The notes: generated from the sequence alone by a model not told the origin. A stretch of DNA of 64,000 nt from Rotaria socialis (GCA_905331475.1 CAJNYU010002049.1:128979-192978); one strand, 5' to 3'; positions 37,476 to 50,543 are shown, counted from the first letter of the stretch. Numbers and translations: made by a program.

Positions 37476-40077
37476 GCAAAAGGCCTATTTGTTTTCCGTT
37501 CTTCTTTGAAAACAAACAAAACAAAAGCAAAAGACAAAGCAAAGCCCGGTCGATGTGCAATCTATTTGAATCTCAATTCATATGACATCTTCGTTTTTTT
37601 TCTTTTTTTCTCTCTATCTGTCATATCTCACTCTATTTTGTCGCATCGGCTGTATACGTGTGTTCGTGCCGTTTTGTTCGTTTTTATACACATTTCTCTG
37701 TGTGGATTCCAAAACGTTTTTTTTTTCTGTCTGGTTCCAATCTTCTTTTTCTTTTCTTTTTTGGTTCTTCGTTTATTTGTTCACACACGCGACCTGGATA
37801 CACAGTGAAAAAGGAAAGAAACGTTTTCTTGTTGTATAAAACAAAAGAGAAAGAAATATATATATATATATATACATACATATATATATATAAATCTATA
37901 TACATGCAGAAATATGAAGCCATGTTCGATTAAGTATAATGTCATAATTTTCACATTCTTTTTCTCCTATATCTCAAAGCTTTAATAGTTCGTATGCTGA
38001 CATGATGGATTGATTTGGCCCTGTCACGCATTCATTCGTTTCTTGTCGCCAATTGCACCATACCGGGATTGCTCCGGCTGCTGTATATAATCGATGTGTA
38101 TATGCATGTATGTATGTGACAATGTGTGTGAACCATGACCCACTCATTGTTGATCGAACGAGAGTGACAGAGAAAAGCGCTGATTTCTCTCTCTCTCTCT
38201 CTCTCTCTTCATCTAGCCCTCCTGTTGTGCTTTGCTCTACACTTATCGTAGTATGAGGCAGGCTGGCCGACTGTGTAGGTGAAGAGAATAAATTAGCGTT
38301 GCTGCTTCTACCTCCCAGCATCAATAAATAATAGACGACATCGTCTAAGATGATGTTAGTACGAATAAGAGATGAAAATTACTAATACGCATATGGGATA
38401 GAGAATAAGAAAACGAAGAGAGAACATCTTGAATTATAAACGAGAGTAAAATTAGAGCCGAAGTGGGGACAACGGATAAGCTCTGTATATGGTCGTTCTC
38501 GATTTTTTCTTTTCTTCTTATTTTTTTTCTCTTGGGAACAATTGTCAGAGCATCTCTTGTCGCACTTTCTCGATAATTGCTTATTAGACACACATACATA
38601 CATAGATATATATATATATATATATTATATATAAATACGGGACCGAGTCGGTGCTCGTAGCCGTTCAAGACAAAAAAGAGATTTTATGATTATATGAATC
38701 AAACAATACGAAAGTAATCAGGCGGATAGATTTATAATGGATGTTGTCTCTCTTTGCCTCCTAAAGAATGATGCTATATTAACAAAATAGTAAATTTTCA
38801 TTGACAAAATTTCTATCGCCGGATGTGTAATGATCATTAGAGGTGTGAGAGGTGTTAGTGTGTATGTATGTATGTATGCATTTGCTAATGGCCGTTTGTG
38901 TTGTGAGCATAGAAAAATATTGACCCTCGTCATCAATCTCTTTTCAATGTTGACACAAAAAATGGCACGTCGTATGTTTTAGTTGTATTCAAGTCTTCAT
39001 TAGGATACATGATGCTATTAAAAGGAAAGGAAAAGGAAGCTCTACCATCAGAGCTTCATTCACTAATCGAATTCAGATCGTGTCGTTTGTCGACATAGTG
39101 CTATAGAAAATCAATGAATTGAACTAATCAAACTGTCCACTTGATAGTAAAATCTTTCTTATTTCTATCATCAAGTGGACATATCCTATCAAATCTCAAT
39201 GAATCAATAGAATATTTATTATTTTTTCCATCATGAATATACGGGAAAAAAATGATCCTTGGTTTCTTCTTACTTGTAGTAAATAATTAAAAAAAATCTA
39301 TGTTGAATCTATTGCTGTTGAATTTTTTATGAACGAGAGAGAAACTGAAAAAAAAAGACTAGTTGATCACAGCAGGTAACAGGAAAGAAACTGCTAAGCA
39401 TAGGAAGCTAGATACAAACTAATTTTCTTTTCATTCAATAATTAGAAACTTGATGAATTCTAATTTTCTATAGAGAATAAATCAGGATACATTTGATTGT
39501 AATGCGCTAATACATTATTTTATATTTCTGTAGAAGTAAATCTTCTTTCTTTTTTTCCTCAATCCAAATAAGGAATAAAATTCGAGAATAGAAAAGTATC
39601 TGTTTATTTCTAAAAATGTTTCAAATAAAATCAATTTTTTTGTTGTTCTACGGACAGAGAAGAAATTTTTTATCATTGCTGAACCACAATTCCTCATTAC
39701 AGCTCGTTGAGTTGAAAATTTTCTGGGAGCCGATTTAGTTGGCATGTTTCCGACTCGGACCCGGTTGATTAAACTTCTCCGTATCCGGGCTCTCACAAAA
39801 TAGTTTTACTTTTAAATCTGATAGTCCGATCAGAATATTCGTCATTCAATTAACGCTGTTTACATTTCACACACATATACTAAAGAAAATTTTGTTTAAC
39901 CATCGGAACCGTTATTTTTTAAATCACAAGTTTAAACATGAAAAATTATCATTTTTTATGCGGATCACCACAGTGTTTCCTGTTATGATAAATAAGAAAT
40001 CAATGTTATGTGATATGAATGTATCATTGAAGTCATCCATGATTATTATAAATTCGAGTAATAAAAGATAAATATTG
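37476..40077. other. Sox 3' flank and spacer
   Basis: T-rich 3' UTR-like sequence to about 37950, (TA)n/(CATA)n at 37857-37895, (CT)n at 38187-38207, (TA)n at 38607-38635, and a hairpin at 39134-39181. Several short frames are low in complexity. The Arg-rich minus-strand frame at 39515-39796 has no family resemblance. Confidence 0.5.
39134..39181. repeat. Short hairpin with 12-bp perfect stem
   Basis: TGTCCACTTGAT and ATCAAGTGGACA pair exactly across a 24 bp loop that can extend the stem partly (AGTAAAATC/TTCTATC). It may be a small regulatory RNA hairpin or the remnant of an inverted-repeat element. Confidence 0.5.
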
Positions 40078-43000
40078 CTATTTAATAGTTATTTTTTTGA
40101 AATTATTTCTTTCCGAAATAAGATATTTATAAGGTAATAATTTTTGTGATTGTTCACGAATTTTAACTAACATTTTAAAATTAATATGATCATTGGTTGA
40201 TCTTGGTGTAAAAAAAGTTTCTTTTTTAATTTGAAAAAAATATCTCCAGTATTTCTTATAGATTTTTTCATAAAATATGATATTGATTATCCATAAAATT
40301 ACCATTAAGATTAATATAAATATACAAGCAAGAAAATAAGTAAATGTATAACTTGTCAATGTTGCTGTATTACTTATCATCAATAGCTAAAGTAAATCTC
40401 AATGTAGAATAAGTTCTGATCGAAAAGAAAATCCTACGAACTAAAAGATCAACACTTGTTAAACAAAATTGATCACCCCATAAATAAGTTAGACGTAGAT
40501 GGTAAAGACCTTCGTCCTGGAATGAAAGAAAAAAAAGAAAGATACTTTCAGTGGCCTTTTTTCATTTTACCATGAATTCTAATTTAAGACTTGGTCCAAG
40601 AAAAATAAATTTTCCATTTGGTAATGATTTATTCAATAACTCAAATATACGAATTTCACTATCTGTTAAATGATCGAAATCTTTTGCAAATAAATCAATC
40701 ATTTTTTCTTTCATTTTCATCGTCCATGAATTTTCTTTAAATGAAGAAAACTCAAATGTCACAGTTTATTATTTATTTTGATTCAAATAACTTTAAGCAT
40801 TACAGAACTTTTCGTTCACCTTGAGATTTAGTCATAATCGATTAAGAACTGATCAAACATAAAAGACTTGCAAATATTGATCCTAACACGATTCATTATG
40901 TACACATTTATACCATCGTTTGAGAATTGAATATCAATTTTAAGTATTCACGATATCGGGTTAATTTAACTAGCTGCACTCTTAAAAAAAAGGTGTTCAC
41001 TCTTCCGGAGTTTGATATTGCTCATCCGGGTGAGAAAATTTAAATAAAATAGTGATAATATATTTGATATCTGCCGACAATGAATAATAGAGAATGCATT
41101 AATATTCTGAGAAGAAAGTCTATTTTTGAAGTGAAGATGTTTTGAATAGAGTCTATAAATTATATAGTGGAAGGAGATATATTAAGTTCTGCCTTATTTG
41201 AATAATAAGATTATAAATAAGTCAATCTATTGTTAGCCATTATTGCGTTTTTTTTCTTGCCTGTCTCAATCAAGATAGGCTTGAGGGCTCGATGAATTAT
41301 TTTTCAGTATGCAAAAATTATTATTTACTTAATTATCCTTCTCAATGATAAACCCTTTTTGAGATAAACTTTCAAACTTGACATAGAAGGATTTTTCAGC
41401 TGCATAGCTTGTTGATTGTATAAAGAGATACATATGAACCCTTGTGACCAATATTTTATTTTTTTGAGCGTGTTAAACGGAAGTTCGAACAATTAAGCGA
41501 TTAAGCTGTGTTTCTCTCGTCGATCTTTTCTTCATCACAACAATTGCTAATTGTTGTAAGGAGAACATCGAGCTAACACAATTGCTTCGAGGCATACGCT
41601 TTACCGGAACAGTGGACTATTCTTTCTTCCTTCTCCTAATGAATGTTATTTGTTGAAATACAACTACTCCGAGATGAATAATAAACGATTTTGTCGTAAA
41701 AATAATTGACATTGAAATTAAGCCAAGTTTTTTCTTACCAATTAATTTATAATCTGTACGATTCGATACTTCTTCAATTAAGAATATACTGTTATTATTT
41801 GCTAAATAAGAGATGGCATTTTCCATCCATAATTCCATATAAATGCGATTGTTAATTGTTAAATCTATAGTATAAAACTTTGAACAAAAGAAAATCATAA
41901 TAATATATTTATATAAATAAAACTTTGATTACTTGTTGAGCACAATGTATCGAATGATGAGAGATCAACGATGAAATACATGAGCAATTTTTAAATCCAT
42001 CACAAATCAAATTCTAGAATATATGCAGATTGCATTTTAAATTAAAATGTTTTTAATATTAACTTTTTCCTGATCGATATTATAAACAATAACTGAATGA
42101 AATCCAGCTTGATATCGATTCAATTGAAAATCAATCTAATTTATTGACAAAAGAAAAGTGTAAGAAAAAGTTTTTCCTTTATTTACTGGCGATTCAATAG
42201 GAACCAATTTCGCTATTTCAAAGTTTATTTCAAATTTAGGTCGAATTATTGTATTTGTCAAACATTTTGTTACGAAAGTGATTGTTCGCATAGATGGTAA
42301 ATAACAAGATAATTGACTACGAATAAAATCTTGATGAATTATTGATTTTCTCTATTAGTGGAAAGAATTCATGTTGAATTTTTTTAAAATACAAAGCAAA
42401 CATGATTAAATAATGAAGTCATTAAATATAACTTATTATCCATTTTATTTTTGTAGAATACATAACCATTTTGAATTAAAAAATAGAAATTCTCCGTAAC
42501 TAAACTAACGAATTGTAAAATTTCCTTTTAAATTTAAAGAATTTAACAAACCAAGTTGATCGCCATTAACAATTGGATAAGTTATAGCTGGTTGAATGTG
42601 CATAAATGATGGACGATGATAGTTTGCATCGATATTTGTTAACAAACATCGATCTAATATTTGCTCGACTATCTGAAATTTAAGTAAAATGCAGTGAATT
42701 TTAGATTACTCTGTCGAAATATTTTGAGCGTTTTTTATTTCTTTTTTTAGTGAACTTTATCAAATGAACATCTGTTTCAATCTTAGGTCAATACAGCAAC
42801 CTTTTATTTCTAAGAGCAAACTTCAAAAGTACTCTTCAAAGCTATTACCTCTAAGTGCTATGTTTAAATTTAGCTTTTTCCTTTATGCGTATGTAGAAAA
42901 ATAATTGGCTTTTGATAACTTTTTTCTCCTATGAAATCAATGAAAAAAAACGAACTGCTATGTGAATTATATTCCATTGATTAACACGTGTATAATTTAG

Positions 43001-45572
43001 TTGGCTCTCTTGAAAAATTCTGCCAGCTGCAAATGTATCGTTAAAAATGCGATCAATAAAAATATTTGGAAATTTCGATATTATTATTGTGGAATTTTGA
43101 TCTTCAGCAGTAAAAACACATCCTAATAGAGTTAGATGAATGGTGCTCGTGTTTTCTAAGAGTTGAATAGTTAATGGACATTGTCGAGATGTTCGAAGCA
43201 GATTGTTATCCAGACGAGAAGTTTGTAAACAAAAGCCAAATTTTGAAAATGTAGTATCCATATTTATAATAAAAAATAGACCAACTTTCCTAAACAGCAA
43301 AACAAAAGATAATAAAAGCAAAAAATATAAAAAATAATTTACTCAAATTGAAGTGTAGAACCGATTAGTTCAAATCGATTATCCCATTCTGGCAATGAAC
43401 AAAACACAAAAAATCGATTCATATCAGTTTCTCGTACAAAAAATGGACCAGGAACATTGTTAACTAAAAGCTAAGATTTAAAAAGAAAAAAGATCGAAAA
43501 TAAGGGAATAAAATTTTAATTACATTACGTGTTGCAGCAAGTGATTGTTCTGTAGCTTGTATAACTAATAGAGGTGGTGAAGCATTGAAATAAAAACTAC
43601 CACTTGAATCGAAAAAAAATGGTTTCTTCATTAGAACGGATGATCGAAATGTTCGAGTACGCAAGCCATAATAGAGGCCTAGATTTTCAATAAGCGATAT
43701 TATTGGCAATAGCAAGATATAAAACACCGAACGATTGTTTGTTTCTAAATTGCTAACCTGCTTTTGAAAAAATACCAAAATAATAACAACACGAAGAATG
43801 ATTCGTTCGTTGATAGATAAAAGCTAAATGACCCGTGTCTGAAAAAATAATAGGATCAAGAATTATTGAATCATTGGAGGATATATCATCTGTCCATATT
43901 CGAATCAGTTTTGCACCATAGTTATTCGATGCATAAATCTTAAAACAAAAAAGCCGAACTATTCCACTATCGTTTAATTAAAAAAAAGAAGTATTGCATA
44001 CACTTTGTTTTCCGATTAAATAAAGCATATTTGATAGCATGTTAAAATACAAATGAAAATATATTATTGAACAAATATTTCTTTCAATAATTATTTCAGA
44101 ATAGAATAGTTGATTAGTTAATTGAATTGTTCTATTTAATCTATATTCATAGACTAGTAATAATATTCTATTACAATCATTCTAAAGATAGCAAATAATC
44201 ATATCGAAGATGAAGCTAAACATTCATACTAATTCAAATATAGCGAATTGTTTATATGGAATAAATAGAACATCAATAAAATTAAAATTTACTATTTGCT
44301 TATTCCATTCATGAAACGGATATAATGTATAATAGAAAAAGGCTTGAATCGTTCCATAACTATGTTGAATAATAGCCAAGTCATTCTCTTTAAAAGATAT
44401 TTAAATAAAAGTTTGTAATACAATGTTTAAGAATTTAAATTCTAAAAAAAATGAGGAAACATCAGATTCGCATCCGATTTAAATGTGTACTGCAAAAACT
44501 GAGTCGATTTATGTATGTTGTGAATAGTTCTAAGAAAAAAATTTTGTTTTTGAAAAAATCCCTGTACCCCCCCCCCCCGGGGGGGGGGGGGGGGGGGGGG
44601 GGGACAATTTTTTCGATAACTCAACCATTTATTGACGAATCCTTCTCATCTTCGAACTCGACTGAGATATTAATGAGATCATTATGTGTACAAAATTTCA
44701 TGACAATTGGATGAGGCTTTCAAAGGTTATCGTGTTAACGGCCGGACGGACACACTGACCGAATCTAGTGTACTCACTTTTTTTGAGTACACAACAATAA
44801 GATATTCTAATTATCTATTTGAAATCTTACTATCTGGTATTTGACCAACATTCATTGAATTTGTTATTGTTGACCAAAAACGATTTGTTTGATTCTATAA
44901 ATACATCTGAAGTACATATTTAATAGACGGTTTGTTTTTATTAAACAAACTGTTGGAAAGAGAGAACAAATCAATTCTCGAGTTAAAATCAAACCAACAT
45001 TTGTTACAATCATATCATATCTTGAATGTTCATGAAGAATTTTTATTTCTGGACATGTATCAATTATAGTACATAAACCACAACAAACGCCTATTTTGAT
45101 TGGTGAGTCTGGATAAGAACAAAATTCTTCTTGCTTTTTTTCACTGCTTCTGATGATAAGTTCGATTTGTTTATTCAATATTGGTTTTGCATCGAAAAAG
45201 AAATCTAGAAATCTTTTTTTAGTAAAAACTTGCTTTAAATAAAGAAATACCTGATTGATTGATAATTGAAGAAAAGTCTCGAGCCCAAGGATAGTAAGTT
45301 AGAAAATATCGCGATGATTGAAGTATTAAAGGTTGATCATTGATTTGTTCACGCCATAATTTTGTTAATAAACGAGATAATGGATTATCTAATGTAATTA
45401 TATAACTCGATTGATCGGTGATTAGTCGATAATCACCTAAATGATTATGGAAATATTTAATTAGATTGAAAACAATATGGCATATACGTTTTTTGCATGA
45501 TAAATCTGATGGATTTAAAGAATGAAAGGATTCAATTGATTTGATCAATAAACATACAATCCATAGTATCAT
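40078..45572 (-). CDS. Type I membrane protein, possible CatSper auxiliary subunit (988 aa, 18 exons)
   Basis: Exons 45251-45572, 44951-45204, 44831-44894, 44387-44230, 44181-44002, 43938-43758, 43678-43524, 43470-43343, 43289-42956, 42672-42552, 42499-42433, 42349-42187, 42135-42064, 42013-41933, 41877-41739, 40734-40571, 40516-40442 and 40386-40078 join with consistent phases. The chain has a signal peptide, a long N-glycosylated Cys-bearing ectodomain, one membrane helix about 890-915 and a basic tail. Length, topology and ectodomain motifs resemble CatSper beta/gamma/delta/epsilon, which cap the sperm calcium channel. These motifs are a TGHLAFIYQ strand, a Cys-rich CDGFKNCSC segment, an NRTDY segment and DEGLYHLRL just before the membrane. 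The family assignment rests on recall and is tentative. Most introns are 40-65 bp; intron 15 is 1 kb. Intron 3 holds a C12G25 tract. Confidence 0.6.
44567..44603 (+). repeat. C12-G25 homopolymer palindrome
   Basis: Twelve C are followed directly by 25 G in an intron of the 18-exon gene. The following bases to about 44790 (ending in CGGCCGGACGGACACACTG, then TGAGTACAC) look like a dispersed repeat. The transcript could form a perfect 12-bp G-C hairpin. Confidence 0.8.
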
Positions 45573-46375
45573 GATTAATGTTTAACAAAGGCGCCTGTAT
45601 CAATCGAATTTTTTGCTAATTGATCGATTTCAAGAAACGAAGAATTTGATAATAACTATCAGAGATCGTAGCTTTTTCTCTGATTATTTAAATATTTTGT
45701 TTTCATATCTATGGAATTCAAATGACCTTGCAAAATAGCATGTATCACATGCATCGTAAAAATATTCTGAAAGAAGTTTTACTTGATCTAAAGTTGTTTT
45801 CGCTGATGTCACATATTATGAAATGCTTAATAGCCAACCGTGTTGTCAAAATCCATAGCTTACTTTATAGACTTGAGACGAACAGCAACCAGTCAAAACA
45901 AATGAAAAAATGAAAAAGAGCGAACATGAGTCAGGCAAACTTCAGAGAGGACATAAATATAAATATATCTATATCTATTTCTATGATGACTCAACAGAAA
46001 CAAAGCCAACGTATAGCAAGCAATAAGATATGAAACTAAAGTACAGTTAGTAGGAAGAAAACGAACGATAAAATATTCTGCTGTTGGATTTTTCTCATCA
46101 ATCGTTACTATATAAGTAGATGTAGACAAAAAATTAATTCATTTCAGAATACAATTGTCTTCTTATATTACTACACAAGTAAGACAGTGACAAGGTAGAG
46201 CTTACAAAAATTCAACGAACAGTTTAACAAGTATGATAGATTATTTGGTTTCTTTTAATATATTGAATAATTATTTTCTTACTAAGATTTTTGCTTCGAC
46301 ATTCGTAAGATTTTGTGAAACACGATTTGAAAGGTGTTGAAGTATATAGGATCGAAATTTGGACCCCCCCCCCTT

Positions 46376-46640
46376 GCCAAAGAGACCGTGACAGAAAATT
46401 AAGCAATTAGCTAATTGATTTCCCTTTCACGGTCTGTGACGGTTTGTGAATTCTGTCAAGATTTCTGATGGTCTCTGAGATTTCTGCCACAGTCTCTGAA
46501 GTCTCTGGTATAGTCTGTGATGGTCTCTACCGACTCCATAGATCAAAATACAGACCGTGGCCGAAAGGCTACATATATGATTATAGACAGTGACAGAAAA
46601 GCTACAAAGACTCACAGACCGTAGTAGACGGGTTCCAGCA
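46376..46640. repeat. Repeat of GACCGTGACAG / TCTCTGA motifs
   Basis: GACCGTGACAGAAAA at the left and GACAGTGACAGAAAAG near 46587 are direct copies. Between them GTCTGTGACGG, GTCTCTGATGG and TCTCTGAGAT recur every 12-25 bp in both orientations. It is probably a non-autonomous element built from short sub-repeats. Confidence 0.5.
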
Positions 46641-46837
46641 AAAGAGTTCCATCGTGTTTCACATTTTAATCCCGCAGGGATTGTGCTAACAACTTTTCCT
46701 TATAAAATGTTCTAAACTTAGAGAGATGCTAGAAGACTATTTTAATGCAGGTATCTGCCAAGAGGTCTCTGATAATCATCATTGGAAATTTAAAACGAAT
46801 TTAAAACTAAAGAAATTATAGAAAACGTTACGACCGG

Positions 46838-46894
46838 GAGTGTGGGCGTTGGTGTAGAACGTTATTCCACATATCATCCACACCCACGCCATAT
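46838..46894. repeat. Inverted TGTGGG-type element
   Basis: GGGAGTGTGGGCGTTGGTGT faces ATCCACACCCACGCC across 22 bp. It is a diverged member of the telomere-like family and lies 260 bp upstream of the GTPase start. Confidence 0.55.
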
Positions 46895-47155
46895 CGTCGA
46901 TGAGCTATTGTGATGTATTGAACTGTTAGCTATCTTACGCGTCATTTATTTAATTGGATTTCATCTTTTTTGAATGTTCATCAAATGCGACGAACTATAT
47001 TTGTAAAAAAAAAGTATTAAACGACTGTGCGTACAAACCACAGTGAAATCATGCTTCGAAACTTGTCGGTGTTCCACACATTTGCTTTGTGCTGTCGAAG
47101 GTATACCTATATTACCAACGTTTTTTTAGATCTTTCTACATAAATTATATTGTCA

Positions 47156-48847
47156 ATGGCAACGCCTGCAGCTCGAATGTATAGAGGCGGTAAACTACAG
47201 CGTCTCAATAATGATAACTTCTGCAAACCATATCGATGTCGCTTGCCGTGTCTGAAAATAGTTATTGATCCTAAGTCAAGATTACGCCGCTGTTATGTCG
47301 GTCAATCGCAGGAATTAATTACTCTTTCACACGAAGAAAAGGTTGTCTTACTTGTTGGTGAAACGGGTACCGGAAAAACAACCTTAATTAACAGTTTAGT
47401 CAATTATTATTACGGAGTTGCATGGGCTGATGAATTTCGATTGATTTTAATTGCTAAGGAAGACGAGGCAGATGAGAGTATAGTTCGAAGTCAAAGTGAA
47501 AGTCAAACTCATTGGATTACTGCTTATACATTACATTGGCAACCTAACTGCCCTGTTGATTATACTCTTACACTGATTGATACTCCTGGATATAATGATC
47601 CACAAGGTGTGCAAACTGATAATCTGACAACTGAAAATTTGGGTAAATTTTTCAATTTAAATTGCATAGAATATGGAATCGATCGTATTGACGGGATCGC
47701 CTTTGTAGTGCTCAACTCACAAACTCGCCTTACAACAACGCAAAGGTACGTTTTTCATGCTGTGCTGTCAATTTTTGGTAAGGATATCAAGGAGAATATT
47801 TTTCTAATGGCAACACACGCCGATACTGACAAACCTGGGATTTTGGAAGCAGCAAAAGCAGCTGGAATACCCCATCAAGAATGCTTCCTCTTCAATAATA
47901 GCAATGTGTGCTGTAGAAACGAAAAAAAGAAAAGTCAAGGAAAAAATGAAGACGATGACGATGACGATGAAGTTACTAATGGTCAGTATGTATGGAAGAA
48001 AAATATGAAGCAAATGATAAATTTCTTTCGGATGTTGCACAATATTAGGCCGCAAAGTTTGACACTAACCAAAGAAGTTCTTCATAAACGACAGTATCTT
48101 TATCAGATGCTAGAAAGTCGAAGAGAAAATATCAGTTCTGCATTGGATCATTTGGTTAACCTTGATAAAGAAAATAAATTCTTAACGATTCATGGTTCTA
48201 CTTCGAATCCGGATAAAATCGTGGCAGAAGACTATATTAAATTCTGTAAATATCAGCATATAACATTGTCAAATTCCGAGAGAGCAACGAACTGCAAAAC
48301 CTGCCACCGTACATGTCATTATCCATGCGATCGAAAGACTGAAGATCTATGGAACTGCCACGCTATGGACTATCATTACTACGAAACTTTGTTCGTTTAC
48401 CTGAACATTTCATCCCCTAGAAACACTCAATGCAATATATGTCCGCAAAAATGTGCAGCATCATCTCATACTAGCGAGACTTTCCGATATAAGTTGGCAA
48501 TTGAGAAGCGATCCTTGGATTTAAAGAGCATTCAAGAATACCATGAGTTAGAAGGTGCAACTCTCTCGCCAGAGAAGCTTAGTTTATGCGTTGAAAAAGA
48601 ATTCAATCAAGCGCGTGTGAAATTATATTGCCAACTAAAAGAAGCCAACTCCATAATTTTGCGTCTCGATGAAATTGCACTGAGACCGCAATCGCTGGAA
48701 ACACAGGAGTGTACGTTTCTGCAAAACATGATTGACGAAGAGGCAGAAACTGGTAGCAATGGTTGGGCGAATCGTGTTGAACACCTGAAGTATCTTATGC
48801 AGCATCACAAATTTTTACAAGAAATTAAAAAAAGATTCGCCAGCTAA
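47156..48847 (+). CDS. P-loop GTPase (AIG1/septin-like G domain) with Cys-rich region, 563 aa
   Basis: Intronless. The first ATG at 47156 is used; the frame is open a little further upstream but starts only with TTG. The P-loop GETGTGKTT is at about 67-75, the G3 motif DTPGYND at about 142, and G4 reads THAD at about 220. These place it among TRAFAC GTPases of the AIG1/GIMAP or septin-related type. An acidic Asp run near 272 precedes a helical region. Residues about 380-445 carry ten or more Cys/His in C-X2-C-X3-C and C-X2-C-X3-C patterns that could bind zinc. The C-terminus is predicted to be helical. No membrane segment. AIG1-type GTPases act in immune or membrane processes elsewhere; the role here is unknown. 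Confidence 0.85.
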   Translation: MATPAARMYRGGKLQRLNNDNFCKPYRCRLPCLKIVIDPKSRLRRCYVGQSQELITLSHEEKVVLLVGETGTGKTTLINSLVNYYYGVAWADEFRLILIAKEDEADESIVRSQSESQTHWITAYTLHWQPNCPVDYTLTLIDTPGYNDPQGVQTDNLTTENLGKFFNLNCIEYGIDRIDGIAFVVLNSQTRLTTTQRYVFHAVLSIFGKDIKENIFLMATHADTDKPGILEAAKAAGIPHQECFLFNNSNVCCRNEKKKSQGKNEDDDDDDEVTNGQYVWKKNMKQMINFFRMLHNIRPQSLTLTKEVLHKRQYLYQMLESRRENISSALDHLVNLDKENKFLTIHGSTSNPDKIVAEDYIKFCKYQHITLSNSERATNCKTCHRTCHYPCDRKTEDLWNCHAMDYHYYETLFVYLNISSPRNTQCNICPQKCAASSHTSETFRYKLAIEKRSLDLKSIQEYHELEGATLSPEKLSLCVEKEFNQARVKLYCQLKEANSIILRLDEIALRPQSLETQECTFLQNMIDEEAETGSNGWANRVEHLKYLMQHHKFLQEIKKRFAS

Positions 48848-49244
48848 ATTATAAAATCGTAATGCTTTTCATAGAAACCATAATCTATGTGAAATGTAAC
48901 GACGCACATTAAAATCACTTATCATTATTCAATAAATAAACCTATCATTGAGAGTGTGAGGGTAAGCTTAAACTAGACATGGAAATGATCGCGATTTCAT
49001 CTCAATTTTAAGAGAAGAATTATCAGATGCATTAAATGTCTGCATAAAATCACAAGAAATAAAATCTTAAATTCAAAATACTCAAAAGAAATTGAATGCT
49101 TTTAATGTTAAGCTTAAACTACTCCAACGAAAAGTGTAACAGTCAAAGTTAAGCGTGACTACTATTTTGTGCTTATGATGGATTTTGTCCTTTCTCTAAT
49201 AGACATGCACTAGTACAGTCGGACTGGTATTCAGTTGACTATCT

Positions 49245-49293
49245 TGAGGGTGTGGATGGGTGTGTGTGGGTACACACCCACATCCTCCTTCAC
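49245..49293. repeat. Inverted TGTGGG-type element
   Basis: TTGAGGGTGTGGATGGGTGT is followed by GTGGGTACACACCCACATCC; the arms meet at GTGGGTACACACCCAC with almost no loop. Confidence 0.65.
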
Positions 49294-49811
49294 CTGGTAT
49301 GTCCGATATAACTGCTCTATCTGCGACATTTATGTTGCTGATACCTAATTGAGTTTCCGCAGGCACTCTGATAAGACATCATATGCTCCACACCTGTATA
49401 GAGAGATACTCCCCTCCCACTCCATCCTCCTCACACCAGATACATGCCGTTACAAGCCGATAAATGCTGTTACATGATGTTACATAATGATAGAAGTTTA
49501 AGTGCTAATATGTACGTTAAGTGGCGATACAAGTTGTATCTGTGTTTGTGCACCTTTGCCTGGATCGAGAGAGACGAGATGTGACACCCTACTCCCTATA
49601 TGCCCTATAAGACAATCATAGTGGTTTGAATTGTTTAGTTTGTTCGATGAGCAGATTCAATTTCCGGAAATTCATTTGGCATGCAAAATACAGTCAATGT
49701 CCTGGAAATTCCTATAACCCATCATATGTCTGCATAAGGGTATTCCCATGCGGTCTCTCGCAGAAAATACATAAGTATCGTCAAATCGGATAAAACGTTC
49801 ATAACTTTCAA

Positions 49812-49873
49812 GGTTGTGGGTATGAGCTTGAGTATTGATGAGTAGAAAAAACCCATACTCACACCCTCAAGAA
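49812..49873. repeat. Inverted TGTGGG-type element, diverged
   Basis: GGTTGTGGGTATGAGCTTGAG faces CCCATACTCACACCCTCAAG. The shared outer word CTTGAG/CTCAAG links it to the other copies. Confidence 0.5.
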
Positions 49874-50060
49874 CCAGTAATCATTTTATACTCACTACGT
49901 AATGTTTGTGAACGAATAAATAGGATCACTGATACATATCCTCTATATCAGGTAAATTTCACATTTATCATAGAGTTGTACTTTTATCGTGCTAAAATAT
50001 CAATCGATATAATTAATGTTTATTTCGAATCATGTATCAGAGTAAAAAAGCTCTAGAATG

Positions 50061-50101
50061 ATATTTTGGGTGTGGGTACACACCCACACCCACGCCCAAA
50101 A
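50061..50101. repeat. Near-perfect TGTGGG palindrome
   Basis: GGGTGTGGGT (50068-50077) and ACCCACACCC (50082-50091) are exact inverted repeats with a 4-base loop, ACAC. Outer arms ATTTTGGG and CCCAAAAT also pair. It is the tightest hairpin of the family. Confidence 0.75.
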
Positions 50102-50543
50102 TTAATATTAAAATTCGACCGGTCAACTCCTTCCACTCATCTCAACTAGATCAATTCTTAAAAAATATAGCAGTCAACATTACTCTTTAGGTCATTTTTT
50201 CTTTATTTGCTTTTTTTTTGTTTAGATTATTTTTTTCTCAATCTATTTCTCATTATGTTGTGTGTTTATTATGCACAAAATACACAGGAGTTAACTCATA
50301 GATTTTCCATTGGCTATACACAAAAAAATTCATTAAGAGAGATGCGACAAATAGATAGGGACTAACAGAACGAAAAGAATTTTTCTGCGACGAAGTGTCG
50401 TGCGATGAAGGGAGCGGTCACCATTGTAACGACAACTTATAGAATATATTAATAACTCTTATGCATGATTTAAAAAAAAAACAAAAGTAGTAAAATCTCT
50501 AATTTTCCAATGTGCAGTGCTAGATATTGTTCACACTGGGTTG

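Larger units (their letters stand above)
45573..47155. other. Spacer with repeats between membrane-protein and GTPase genes
   Basis: It holds a C10 run (46364-46373), a CAGACCGTGAC-rich repeat (46376-46640) and an inverted telomere-like element (46838-46894). A minus-strand frame at 45893-46129 has one hydrophobic stretch but no recognisable family, and I do not call it. Confidence 0.5.

Noticed and set aside
39515..39796. 93-aa Arg/Lys-rich minus-strand frame with APRKFSTQRA-like stretch
   Set aside because: No family resemblance, no supporting splice structure and low-complexity ends; left as spacer.
45893..46129. 78-aa minus-strand frame with a hydrophobic segment
   Set aside because: It could be a lost exon, but no partner exon, motif or start context supports it.
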